Below are positions 8,318 to 16,090 of a DNA stretch of 64,000 nt, piece after piece. The stretch is from the NCBI GenBank assembly GCA_965221835.1, contig OZ244916.1, positions 1,364,001 through 1,428,000 on the forward strand, in the 5' to 3' direction. The notes beneath the pieces were generated by a model. That model made no database searches. It was not told the origin of the DNA and saw only the letters and a list, made by a program, of their open reading frames with translations. Every line of letters begins with the position of its first letter. Position 1 is the stretch's first letter. This DNA is from Persebacter sp965221835 (GTDB lineage Bacteria; Pseudomonadota; Gammaproteobacteria; Tethybacterales; Persebacteraceae). The position numbers and the translations under genes are program-made.

Positions 8318-9033
8318 CGCCGCACCGTTTTATAAAACGAATTCGCCGCAATTGCAAAAAAGCGAAAAGTCCGAATCGTTTCCGCAAATCGCGCAATATA
8401 TTTCCAAAGCATTTTTTGCATCAGATTCGGTATACGCGGAAATTTCATCCCGCCCATTCTTTCGGAAAATTCGGCAGCGTTTTTGCGGCGCGGCATTTTG
8501 TTAAATAAATTTGCCGCAATTGCAAAAAAGCGAAAAGTCCGAATCGTTTTCGCAAATCGCGCAATATATTTCCAAAACGTTTTTTGCATCGGATTCGGTA
8601 TACGCGGAAATTTCATCCCGCCCATTCTTTCGGAAAATTCGGCAGCATTTTTGCGGCGCGGCGTTTTGTTAAATAAATTTGCAAAAAAGCGAAAAGTCCG
8701 AATCGTTTTCGCAAATCGCGCAATATATTTCCAAAAAGTTTTTTGCATCGGATTCGGTATACGCGGAAATTTCATCCCGTCCATTCTTTCGGAAAATTCG
8801 GCAGCGTTTTTGCGGCGCGGCGTTTTGTTAAATAAATTTGCAAAAAAGCGAAAAGTCCGAATCATTTGCGCAAATCGCGCAATATATTTCCAAAACGTTT
8901 TTTGCATCAGATTCGGTATACGCGGAAATTTCATCCCGTCCATTCTTTCGGAAAATTCGGCAGCGTTTTTGCGGTGCGGCGTTTTATAAAACGAATTCGC
9001 CGCAATTGCAAAAAAACGAAAAGCGCGAATCAT
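8314..9033 (-). CDS. Basic tandem-repeat protein, four 53-56-residue repeats, unknown function
   Basis: This frame encodes 239 residues. It starts at an ATG that overlaps the stop of the HisD-family gene (ATGA, 9033-9030) and ends in a TGA that overlaps the ATG of the alcohol dehydrogenase (8317-8314). The product is four near-identical repeats (56, 53, 53 and 56 residues) plus a 21-residue partial fifth. Each contains FRFFA, RRKNAAEFSERM, MKFPRIPN and FWKYIARFA. It is strongly basic and aromatic, with no signal peptide and no known motif. Repeat lengths differ by a 9-bp in-frame indel, so the frame has been kept. A non-coding satellite is the alternative, but the two coupled ends argue for a gene. 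Confidence 0.55.
   Translation of the reverse strand: MIRAFRFFAIAANSFYKTPHRKNAAEFSERMDGMKFPRIPNLMQKTFWKYIARFAQMIRTFRFFANLFNKTPRRKNAAEFSERMDGMKFPRIPNPMQKTFWKYIARFAKTIRTFRFFANLFNKTPRRKNAAEFSERMGGMKFPRIPNPMQKTFWKYIARFAKTIRTFRFFAIAANLFNKMPRRKNAAEFSERMGGMKFPRIPNLMQKMLWKYIARFAETIRTFRFFAIAANSFYKTVRR
8362..9033. repeat. Tandem DNA repeat, 168/159-bp units
   Basis: The landmark GCGAAAAGT recurs at 8362, 8530, 8689 and 8848 and, slightly diverged, near 9016. Spacings are 168, 159, 159 and 168 bp, all multiples of three. The 9-bp difference is the presence or absence of a CCGCAATTG block. Confidence 0.9.
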
Positions 9034-10337
9034 TTGCGCGGATGCAAAGGAAAATCTTCGCCGGAAAACCATTTCGCCAGACGCACATCGGCGGTGCGGG
9101 CGTGCGCTTCCATTCCTTCGCGCCTTGACAACCGCGCCGTTGCCGGGGCGATTTCGCGACATGCATCGCGCGTCATTTTTTGCCATGTCGCAGTTTTCAT
9201 AAACTTCGCAACCGACAAACCGCCGGTATGTCGCGCCGCACCGCGAGTCGGCAAAATATGATTCGGACCGGAAACTTTGTCGCCGAACGCAACAGTCGTT
9301 TCTTCTCCCAAAAACAGCGAACCGTAGTTGCGCAATCGCGCAAGCCACCACGCCGAATCGGCGCAATGAATTTCCAAATGTTCGGCAGCATATTCGTCCG
9401 CGCGCGCCGCCGCTTCTTCGCGAGTCGCGGCAACCGATACTTCGCCATATCGTTCCCACGAAGCGGCGGCGAATCCGCGATTCGGTTCGGGTAAATTTTG
9501 AATCCGTTCAGGAACGCGCGAAAGAACTTCCCGCGCCAAATTCGGACAAAGCGAAACTAACCACGCCGGCGAATTCGGACCATGTTCCGCCTGCCCCGCC
9601 AAATCGGCGGCGACAATTTCCGCGTCCGCAGTTTTGTCGGCGATAACTAAAATTTCGGTCGGTCCGGCGAACATGTCTATGCCGGTGCGCCCGTAAATTT
9701 GCCGTTTCGCCTCGGCGACATATTGATTGCCCGGACCGGCAACGACATCGGCGGCGCGTCCGGAAAACAATCCGAACGCCAATGCCGCAATCGCATGCGC
9801 GCCGCCGAGTTGCAATATCGTGTCGGCGCCGCACAAATTTAACGCGTATAAAACTTCCGGATGCATTCCGCCGTGTGCGGTTTGCGGCGGCGAACACGCG
9901 ACAACAGCCGGCACGCCCGCAACTTTCGCAGTCGCAACACTCATCACCGCCGAAGCAATGTGCGCAAAACGCCCGCCCGGCACATAACAACCCGCGGCGC
10001 CCACCGGAATTTGTTTTTGTCCGGCAATCAGCCCGGGATAAATTTCGGATTCAAAATCGCACAGACGCGCCTTTTGTTCTTCGGCGAATCGCCGCACTTG
10101 TTTTAATGCGAACGCGATGTCGTCTTTCGCATCTTGCGGCACTTTGTCCGCCGCGTTTTCAATCGCTTCTTTGGATACGACAATATCGCCCGTCCATCCG
10201 TCCAATTCTTCGGCATATTTGCGCGCCGCCTCTTCGCCGCCCGATTCTACATCGGCGAGAATCGCGCGCACCCGTTCGCGCACCCGCGAATCTTCCGTCC
10301 CCGAAGACGGCGCAACTTTTTTCAAATATTCAATCAT
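9030..10337 (-). CDS. HisD-family dehydrogenase, probable sulfopropanediol dehydrogenase type
   Basis: The 435-residue protein is a full member of the zinc- and NAD-dependent histidinol dehydrogenase family. Zinc ligands are Gln249 and His252 (GQAEHGPNSP), Asp353 (GDKVSGPNH) and His412 (GMEAHA). The catalytic pair is Glu319-His320 (AAEHLEIH). No other his gene is nearby. The gene lies with an alcohol dehydrogenase, and its N-terminus (MIEYLKK) and C-terminus (EDFPLHPRK) look, from memory, like the HpsN paralogues that oxidise 2,3-dihydroxypropane-1-sulfonate. True histidinol dehydrogenase is the alternative. It follows the 10359 gene by 21 bp and is coupled to the repeat protein. Confidence 0.8.
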   Translation of the reverse strand: MIEYLKKVAPSSGTEDSRVRERVRAILADVESGGEEAARKYAEELDGWTGDIVVSKEAIENAADKVPQDAKDDIAFALKQVRRFAEEQKARLCDFESEIYPGLIAGQKQIPVGAAGCYVPGGRFAHIASAVMSVATAKVAGVPAVVACSPPQTAHGGMHPEVLYALNLCGADTILQLGGAHAIAALAFGLFSGRAADVVAGPGNQYVAEAKRQIYGRTGIDMFAGPTEILVIADKTADAEIVAADLAGQAEHGPNSPAWLVSLCPNLAREVLSRVPERIQNLPEPNRGFAAASWERYGEVSVAATREEAAARADEYAAEHLEIHCADSAWWLARLRNYGSLFLGEETTVAFGDKVSGPNHILPTRGAARHTGGLSVAKFMKTATWQKMTRDACREIAPATARLSRREGMEAHARTADVRLAKWFSGEDFPLHPRK

Positions 10338-10358
10338 TGTTCAAAGCTCTCTGAGAAA

Positions 10359-10709
10359 TTAAAATTCCGGCGCGAAACCGGATGCGATACATGCTTCGCG
10401 CGGTTTATGCACCTTAATCGCGCGTTCCGATATTTTGCGAAAATTAATTTGCATTCCGTAAACCTGAAAACTAATCATCCCGTTCGTACAATTTAACAGC
10501 GTGTTCAAAACGCGTCCGCGGCGAACGAATCCGTCCGCGTTCATATCGCCCGCGTTCCAGTCAATCGGCGTTCCCGTCCATCCTTCATAAGGCGGTTCGT
10601 AGCCGCCGGAAGTTCGGTCAAACGCGCGAAAGTCGGCGACAAAACCGGCGACAACCAACGCGATAAATGCGAATCCCAAAACCGCAAATATATTAACCGC
10701 AATTTTCAT
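10359..10709 (-). CDS. Small membrane-anchored conserved-looking protein
   Basis: 116 residues with an N-terminal hydrophobic segment (about 5-25) and a hydrophilic domain. Recognisable stretches are DRTSGGYEPPYEGWTG, MISFQVYG and VHKPREAC. I do not recognise a named family. ATG 10709 is preferred because it begins right at the membrane segment. In-frame ATGs at 10751 and further upstream would add residues without a clear role. It heads the HisD-like operon, so it may be an accessory or transport-linked subunit of that pathway. Confidence 0.6.
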   Translation of the reverse strand: MKIAVNIFAVLGFAFIALVVAGFVADFRAFDRTSGGYEPPYEGWTGTPIDWNAGDMNADGFVRRGRVLNTLLNCTNGMISFQVYGMQINFRKISERAIKVHKPREACIASGFAPEF

Positions 10710-10977
10710 TTGTCCGCCCGTCCCCGCGTAGCGGAGTTCATTAATTTTCATATCTATAACTATCTGCACGGACTTCATTATGCCACAAATCGCCGAAAAA
10801 CCCCAAAAAAAAATCTGCGAAAAAAAATAACACATTCACCCAAACAAACACCGAATTCATACACAAAACAAACCACCCCGCCCGCCTTCCGCCCCCACTT
10901 TCGCGGGGAGTAAACTTCGGCGGGAACTATCTTTTTCGGCAATTCGGGGGAGTTTCGCAAATTTTCGGCGAATCTCG

Positions 10978-10983
10978 TATAAT
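10978..10983 (+). promoter_or_regulatory. TATAAT -10 hexamer, predicted leaderless start
   Basis: TATAAT ends 7 nt before the ATG of the EcoRI-type methylase. There is no Shine-Dalgarno, so transcription should start at or next to the start codon. Confidence 0.5.
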
Positions 10984-10990
10984 TCCGATT

Positions 10991-11971
10991 ATGAAAGGTG
11001 AAAAGAAATCGCGGCAATCCAACGCCTCTTTGAGCAAAGCACGGGCGGCGAAAAATGACGAGTTTTATACTCGGCGGGAATCCATTGAAGCGGAATTGCA
11101 GCATTATTTCCCGCATTTTCGGGGAAAAGTTGTATATTGCAATTGCGATGACCCGAAAATCAGCGAGTTTTACAAATATTTCAAGGCGCAATTTCATTTT
11201 CTCGGTTTGCGGCGATTGTTTACGACTTGCTACAAAAATCGGAATCCGGATATATTTACTCGCTACGACAGCGAAACGGCGGTGTCGGTGGAATATGACG
11301 GCGTTGAAACGCATCTGAATTTTTTGCAGAGCGACGGTGATTTTCGCAACCCCGAATGCATTGACCTTTTGCGGCAGGCGGACATCGTTTGCACGAATCC
11401 GCCGTTTTCGCTTTTCCGTGAATATGTCGCACAACTTTCCGAATCGGGAAAGAAGTTTCTTATTATCGGACATATCAATGCATCGGGTTATAAAGAAATT
11501 TTTCCGCTGATTAAGGCAGGAAAATTGTGGCTCGGACCAAGCATTACAAGTGGCGACCGAGAATTTGGCGTGCCGGATAACTATCCGATGAATGCGGCGA
11601 CTTGCGGTATCGGAAAAGACGGAAAGAAATTTATCCGTGTTAAAGGCGTTCGATGGTGGACGAATCTTGACCACAAAAAGCGGCATCAACGATTGGATCT
11701 TGGAGCGATATACAAAGGCAACGAAGCGAAATATCCGAAATATGACAACTATGATGCAATTGAAGTCGGAAAAGTTGACAACATTCCCGCCGATTGTGCG
11801 GGCGTGATGGGTGTTCCGATTACTTTTTTGGATAAGTGGAATCCCGCCCAATTTGAATTGTTAGGCAAAATGACAACCACAACAGTTGACGAGTACAATT
11901 ATGGTTATCCGTATATTGACGGACATAAGAAATATGCACGAGTGTTAATCCGCAACAAGGAGCCAAAATGA
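10991..11971 (+). CDS. EcoRI-type adenine-specific DNA methyltransferase
   Basis: The 326-residue m6A methyltransferase resembles M.EcoRI along most of its length: KNDEFYTRRESIEAELQHYF near the start, VVYCNCDDPKIS (about 47-58), LFTTCYKN, and the catalytic motif IV in VCTNPPFSLFREYV. M.EcoRI methylates the second A of GAATTC; specificity here may differ. The next gene overlaps by ATGA and is a DUF262-HNH protein, not an EcoRI-like endonuclease. By eye the pair is AT-richer than its neighbours, which fits horizontal transfer. Confidence 0.9.
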   Translation: MKGEKKSRQSNASLSKARAAKNDEFYTRRESIEAELQHYFPHFRGKVVYCNCDDPKISEFYKYFKAQFHFLGLRRLFTTCYKNRNPDIFTRYDSETAVSVEYDGVETHLNFLQSDGDFRNPECIDLLRQADIVCTNPPFSLFREYVAQLSESGKKFLIIGHINASGYKEIFPLIKAGKLWLGPSITSGDREFGVPDNYPMNAATCGIGKDGKKFIRVKGVRWWTNLDHKKRHQRLDLGAIYKGNEAKYPKYDNYDAIEVGKVDNIPADCAGVMGVPITFLDKWNPAQFELLGKMTTTTVDEYNYGYPYIDGHKKYARVLIRNKEPK

Positions 11972-13092
11972 AAGTAAAACAAACGAAAATTACAGTCAAA
12001 GATTTGGCAGACGGGTATATTGACAAGGACTACGATGGCGTTTTCGGCTACGGCGGCAAGTTGGACATTCGTCCGCCGATACAGCGAGGATTCGTATACA
12101 ATGAAAACCAGCAAGAAGAAGTGATTCGCACGGCATCACAAGAATTTCCTCTGAATTCAATGTATTGGGCGGTGCGGGATGACGGTAGTTTTGAGGTGAT
12201 TGACGGACAACAGCGGACGATTTCACTGTGTAAATTCGTAAAGAATAATTTTTCTGTTGCCGGGTTGTTCGGCTTTGAAGAGCCGAGGTTTTTCCATAAT
12301 CTTACCGATGAAGAACGAAAAATAATTTTAGATTATCCGTTGACGGTATATCAATGCGAGGGGACGCATAGCGAAAAAATAAAGTGGTTTCAAGTGATTA
12401 ACATTGCGGGCGAAAAGTTGAACAAACAGGAAATTCTGAATGCGGTATATTGCGGCATTTGGGTCGGGCATGCGAAAAGATGGTTTAGCGGTCGCAATCC
12501 GCAGGCAAGACGACATTCCGATTATTTGTCCGGAAATTCGTTGCGGCAAGATTATTTGGAAACGGCGATTCGGTGGGCGGCGATGGTTGACGGATGCGGA
12601 ATTGAAGAGTATATGGCGAAACATCAAAATGACGAAAGTGCAGATCCACTTTGGGATTATTTTGAATCGGTAATTGATTGGGTGAAGAAAATTTTTCCCA
12701 AATATCGGAAGCCGATGGAAAAAGTGGATTGGGGTAAATTATATTTGGCGCACCACAACAAAACTTTGGATGCGGATGCGTTGGAGTCGGAAGTTGCCAA
12801 ATATATGCGATATGAGGAAATACGAAAAAAATCGGGCATTTATGAGTATTTGCTGACGGGCGAAAAGTCGTGCCTTGATTTGCGGGCATTTGAGGAAAGC
12901 GACAAAATTGCCGCGTACGAAAATCAGGGCGGCATTTGCGGAAAGGGCAGCAACGATGGTTGCGGCAATCATTTTGAGATGAAAGAAATGCATGCCGATC
13001 ATATTATTCCGTGGAACAAGGGCGGCAGAACACGGTTTGATAATCTGCAGATGCTATGCGCAGATTGTAATTTGCGAAAGTCGGACAATTGA
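11968..13092 (+). CDS. DUF262 and HNH-nuclease protein, candidate restriction partner
   Basis: 374 residues. The N-terminal DUF262 (ParB-like) domain has IRPPIQRGFVY and the DGQQRT motif. The C-terminal HNH domain has CGKG, MHADHIIPWNKGG, FDNLQMLC and CNLRK, keeping the Asp-His, the Asn and the zinc cysteines. DUF262-HNH architectures include GmrSD and SspE, nucleases that sense modified DNA. Here the gene overlaps a solitary methylase, so it may cut sites that lack the methyl mark. It ends 20 bp before a strong terminator. Confidence 0.85.
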   Translation: MKVKQTKITVKDLADGYIDKDYDGVFGYGGKLDIRPPIQRGFVYNENQQEEVIRTASQEFPLNSMYWAVRDDGSFEVIDGQQRTISLCKFVKNNFSVAGLFGFEEPRFFHNLTDEERKIILDYPLTVYQCEGTHSEKIKWFQVINIAGEKLNKQEILNAVYCGIWVGHAKRWFSGRNPQARRHSDYLSGNSLRQDYLETAIRWAAMVDGCGIEEYMAKHQNDESADPLWDYFESVIDWVKKIFPKYRKPMEKVDWGKLYLAHHNKTLDADALESEVAKYMRYEEIRKKSGIYEYLLTGEKSCLDLRAFEESDKIAAYENQGGICGKGSNDGCGNHFEMKEMHADHIIPWNKGGRTRFDNLQMLCADCNLRKSDN

Positions 13093-13101
13093 CGGGCGGG
13101 G

Positions 13102-13133
13102 CAAAAAAAATCCCCGCCGAAGCGGGGCTTTTT
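13102..13133. terminator. Bidirectional rho-independent terminator
   Basis: The stem CCCCGC (13112-13117) / GCGGGG (13122-13127) has a CGAA loop. A T-run follows on the plus strand and an A-run lies before it on the plus strand (T-run on the minus strand). It closes the R-M pair and the convergent iscS transcript. Confidence 0.85.
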
Positions 13134-13202
13134 GTTGGTTGCGCCATTCATCGCATAAAGCGGCGATTTTAGGAATAATTTCGGCGAAAGCGGGCGGCGG
13201 CG

Positions 13203-13409
13203 TCAATCATGCCGGTTTTTTCGTTCTTTTTTCTCCGCCGCTTCGCCGACCAAATAACCGACAACGGCGCCGATGATCGCGCCCGCCCAACTGCCGCCGC
13301 CCAATCCCGCGCCGACAAGCGCGCCGCACGCCGCCGTGGCTTCCGGAGACATTTCGTTTTGCGGCGGACGATTGTCGCCGGAATGATTGCTACGGGCGGG
13401 CGTATTCAT
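13203..13409 (-). CDS. Small glycine-zipper membrane protein
   Basis: 68 residues. A hydrophilic N-terminus is followed by a glycine-zipper segment (ALVGAGLGGGSWAGAIIG, then AVVGYLVGE) and a basic tail. Such proteins sit in or disturb membranes, or form part of outer-membrane lipoproteins; there is no lipobox here. The ATG follows the iscS stop by 1 bp, so the two genes are co-transcribed. A role in Fe-S assembly is not supported by sequence. Confidence 0.65.
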   Translation of the reverse strand: MNTPARSNHSGDNRPPQNEMSPEATAACGALVGAGLGGGSWAGAIIGAVVGYLVGEAAEKKERKNRHD

Positions 13410-13410
13410 T

Positions 13411-14625
13411 TTAATGCGCCGCCCATTCCACGGTGCTGAGATCTACGCCGTCTTTGTGCATTTCCCATAGCGGGGAGAGTTCGCGGAGTTTGTCGATTTT
13501 TTCGTGTAGCAACTTGACGAGAAAATCAACTTCCGCCTCAGTCGTAAAACGCCCGAACGAAAAACGGATGGAAGAATGCGCGAGTTCGTCGTTGCGCCCT
13601 AATGCGCGCAAAACATAAGAAGGTTCCAAAGACGCCGAAGTGCAGGCGGAACCGCTGGATACCGCGACATCTTTAATCGCCATAATCAGCGATTCGCCTT
13701 CCACAAAATTGAAGGAAATATTGAGATTGTGCGGGACGCGATTTGTCAGGTCGCCGTTGATGTAAATCTCTTCCATATCGCGAACGCCGGCGAGTAGTTT
13801 GTCGCGCAACTTGATGATGCGCGCCGATTCCGCTGCCGTTTCTTCGGCGGCAATGCGGCATGCTTCGCCCATTCCGACAATTTGGTGTGTCGGCAAAGTG
13901 CCGGAACGCATGCCGCGTTCGTGTCCGCCGCCGTGCATTTGTGCGGACAATCGCACCCGCGGTTTGCGCCGTACGTACAGCGCGCCGATTCCTTTGGGAC
14001 CGTACATTTTGTGTGCCGAAAGCGAAAGCAAATCTACATTTGCGGCATGAACATCCATTTCAATTTTGCCGCCCGCCTGCGCGGCGTCTGTGTGAAAAAC
14101 CGCGCCGCGTTCGCGACAAATCGCGCCGATTTCGGCGAGCGGTTGAATGACGCCGATTTCGTTATTGACCCACATCACCGAAACGAGTGTGGTATCGGGG
14201 CGAAATGCCGCCCGCAGTTTTTCCAAATCCAAAAGTCCGTCCGGTTCCGGTTCCAGATAAGTCGCCGAAAATCCTTCGCGTTCCAGTTCGCGAACGGTAT
14301 CCAGCACCGCTTTGTGTTCGGTTTTGACGGTGATGATGTGTTTGCCTTTTTTGGCGTTGAAATGCGCCGCGCCTTTGAGGGCGAGATTGTTCGATTCGGT
14401 CGCGCCCGAAGTCCAGACAATTTCGCGCGGGTCGGCGGCGATTAGATTGGCGACATTTTTGCGCGCTTCTTCTACCGCTTTTTCCGCCGCCCAGCCGAAA
14501 GGATGTGAGCGCGAAGCGGGATTGCCAAAAACGCCGTCTTTTGTCATAAATCGCGCCATACATTCGGCAACGCGCGCATCCACCGGCGTGGTGGCGGAAT
14601 AATCAAAATAAATCGGGGTATTCAT
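13411..14625 (-). CDS. iscS: Cysteine desulfurase IscS
   Basis: The 404-residue PLP enzyme takes sulfur from cysteine and passes it to IscU and tRNA-thiolation partners. The PLP lysine lies in LSAHKMYGPKG, the catalytic-loop cysteine in SSGSACTSASLEPSYVLRALG-type context, and the C-terminus SPLWEMHKDGVDL is typical of IscS rather than SufS or NifS. ATG 14625 follows AGGAGA and gives exactly the usual length; the longer frame back to 14892 is unsupported. It stands alone, about 10 kb from iscU on the other strand. Confidence 0.96.
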   Translation of the reverse strand: MNTPIYFDYSATTPVDARVAECMARFMTKDGVFGNPASRSHPFGWAAEKAVEEARKNVANLIAADPREIVWTSGATESNNLALKGAAHFNAKKGKHIITVKTEHKAVLDTVRELEREGFSATYLEPEPDGLLDLEKLRAAFRPDTTLVSVMWVNNEIGVIQPLAEIGAICRERGAVFHTDAAQAGGKIEMDVHAANVDLLSLSAHKMYGPKGIGALYVRRKPRVRLSAQMHGGGHERGMRSGTLPTHQIVGMGEACRIAAEETAAESARIIKLRDKLLAGVRDMEEIYINGDLTNRVPHNLNISFNFVEGESLIMAIKDVAVSSGSACTSASLEPSYVLRALGRNDELAHSSIRFSFGRFTTEAEVDFLVKLLHEKIDKLRELSPLWEMHKDGVDLSTVEWAAH

Positions 14626-14770
14626 AAAAATCTCCTGTTTTTTTGGATAAAACAAAATAGTACCACAAATCCCGCAATTCCGCAAACTCTCGCGCCGCCG
14701 CCCCGCCGCAACCGCAAATGACGGCAGCGAGATACCCGCCGCCGGATGTGGCAAATATCTCCGCCGCCGG

Positions 14771-16090
14771 TCATGGAGTTGCCTCGTCGACAGCGGCGGC
14801 GAGTTTGTCGACGAGTTCGGCGAGATGGTCATCTTCCGCAATATACGGCGGGGCGATGAGAATGTGGTCGCCGCTTTCGCCGTCCGCCGCACCGCCGATG
14901 CCGTACACCATCAATCCGCGCGCAAAAGCGGCGTTTTGTACGCGCGAATGCAAACGCATTTCTGGCGGAAACGGCGTTTTGCCTTCGCGAACGAATTCCA
15001 CGCCCATCAACAATCCGCGTCCGCGAACATCGCCGACATGCGGATGTCCGCCGAGCGAATCGCGCAACATTGCGGCGAGTTTTTCGCCTTGTGTGCAAAC
15101 TTGCGAAAGAAGATTGCGCTGTGCGATTTCGTGCATGACCGCGCACCCCGCCGCACAAGCGGCAGGATGACAAAGATAAGTGTGTCCGTGCCGGAAAGCG
15201 CCCGAATTGTGCAAGACGGCGGCATAAATTTTTTCGTCACACAGCATCGCACCGAGCGGCATAACGCCGCCGCCGAGTCCTTTTGCAATGCAGACAATAT
15301 CGGGGGCGATTCCTTCATTTTTGAAGGCAAAAAACGCGCCGGTACGACCAGCACCGCACATCACTTCGTCCAAAATTAACAATACGCCGTAGCGGTCGCA
15401 AACTTCGCGGATGCGGCGGAAATAACCCGGCGGCGCACACACCGCACCGAGAGTCGCACCGGCAACGGTTTCGGCGACAAATGCGGCGACGGTTTCGGCA
15501 CCGAGTTGCAGAATTTTTTCTTCCAGTTCATCAGCGGCGCGAATTCCGTACTCTTTTTCCGATTCGTTTTTTTGTCCTTCGCGCCAGTAATGGCACGGCG
15601 GCAAATGATGCGCCGAAAAAAGTAGCGGCGCAAATATTTCGCGGCGGCGGCGATTGTCGCCCGCCGCCAAAGCGCCGAGAGTCGCGCCGTGATAACTTTG
15701 ACGGCGCGCGATAATGTTGCAGCGCGCCGGTTCGCCGCGTTCTACAAAATATTGTCGCGCGAGTTTGAATGCCGATTCCACCGCCTCGGAACCGCCGCAA
15801 ACAAACCATGCGCGATTGATATTTTGCGGGGCGGCATCCGCCAACATTGTCGCCAACTCCTCGGCGGGGGCGGAAGTAAAAAAAGCGGTATGCGCCCAAG
15901 GCACCGCGTTCATTTGTTTTTGAACGGCGGCAACTACCGCGGCGGGAGAATGTCCCAAACACGAAACCGCCGCACCGCCGCAACCGTCCAAATAGCGGCG
16001 TCCGGAGTCGTCAATTAAATACATTCCGTCTCCGGCAACAACGCGCGGAGTATTGCCGCCGGGGCGGCGGGCGAAAATGTGCGAAATCAT
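14771..16090 (-). CDS. Class III PLP-dependent aminotransferase
   Basis: 439 residues of fold-type I. The PLP-contacting Asp241 lies in LILDEVMCGAGRTG and the Schiff-base Lys270 in CIAKGLGGG. It belongs to the omega/beta-alanine-pyruvate-like aminotransferases. The start overlaps the sarcosine dehydrogenase stop by one base, so both are made from one transcript. The amino donor is unknown; an amine or beta-amino acid linked to creatine or sarcosine use is possible. Confidence 0.85.
   Translation of the reverse strand: MISHIFARRPGGNTPRVVAGDGMYLIDDSGRRYLDGCGGAAVSCLGHSPAAVVAAVQKQMNAVPWAHTAFFTSAPAEELATMLADAAPQNINRAWFVCGGSEAVESAFKLARQYFVERGEPARCNIIARRQSYHGATLGALAAGDNRRRREIFAPLLFSAHHLPPCHYWREGQKNESEKEYGIRAADELEEKILQLGAETVAAFVAETVAGATLGAVCAPPGYFRRIREVCDRYGVLLILDEVMCGAGRTGAFFAFKNEGIAPDIVCIAKGLGGGVMPLGAMLCDEKIYAAVLHNSGAFRHGHTYLCHPAACAAGCAVMHEIAQRNLLSQVCTQGEKLAAMLRDSLGGHPHVGDVRGRGLLMGVEFVREGKTPFPPEMRLHSRVQNAAFARGLMVYGIGGAADGESGDHILIAPPYIAEDDHLAELVDKLAAAVDEATP

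Noticed and set aside
7433..8335. 300-codon plus-strand frame opposite the alcohol dehydrogenase
   Set aside because: Arg-rich, low-complexity shadow of an enzyme with all zinc ligands on the other strand.
8483..8989. 168-codon plus-strand frame through the 159/168-bp repeats
   Set aside because: It has no ribosome site or coupled neighbour, whereas the minus-strand frame is joined to genes at both ends; a repeat with a unit length divisible by three opens both strands easily.
9030..10337. Naming the gene hisD outright
   Set aside because: No other histidine gene is nearby and the context is catabolic; family membership is certain, histidine biosynthesis is not.
11968..13092. EcoRI-like restriction endonuclease next to the methylase
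   Set aside because: The neighbour has DGQQR and HNH motifs, not the EcoRI fold signatures.
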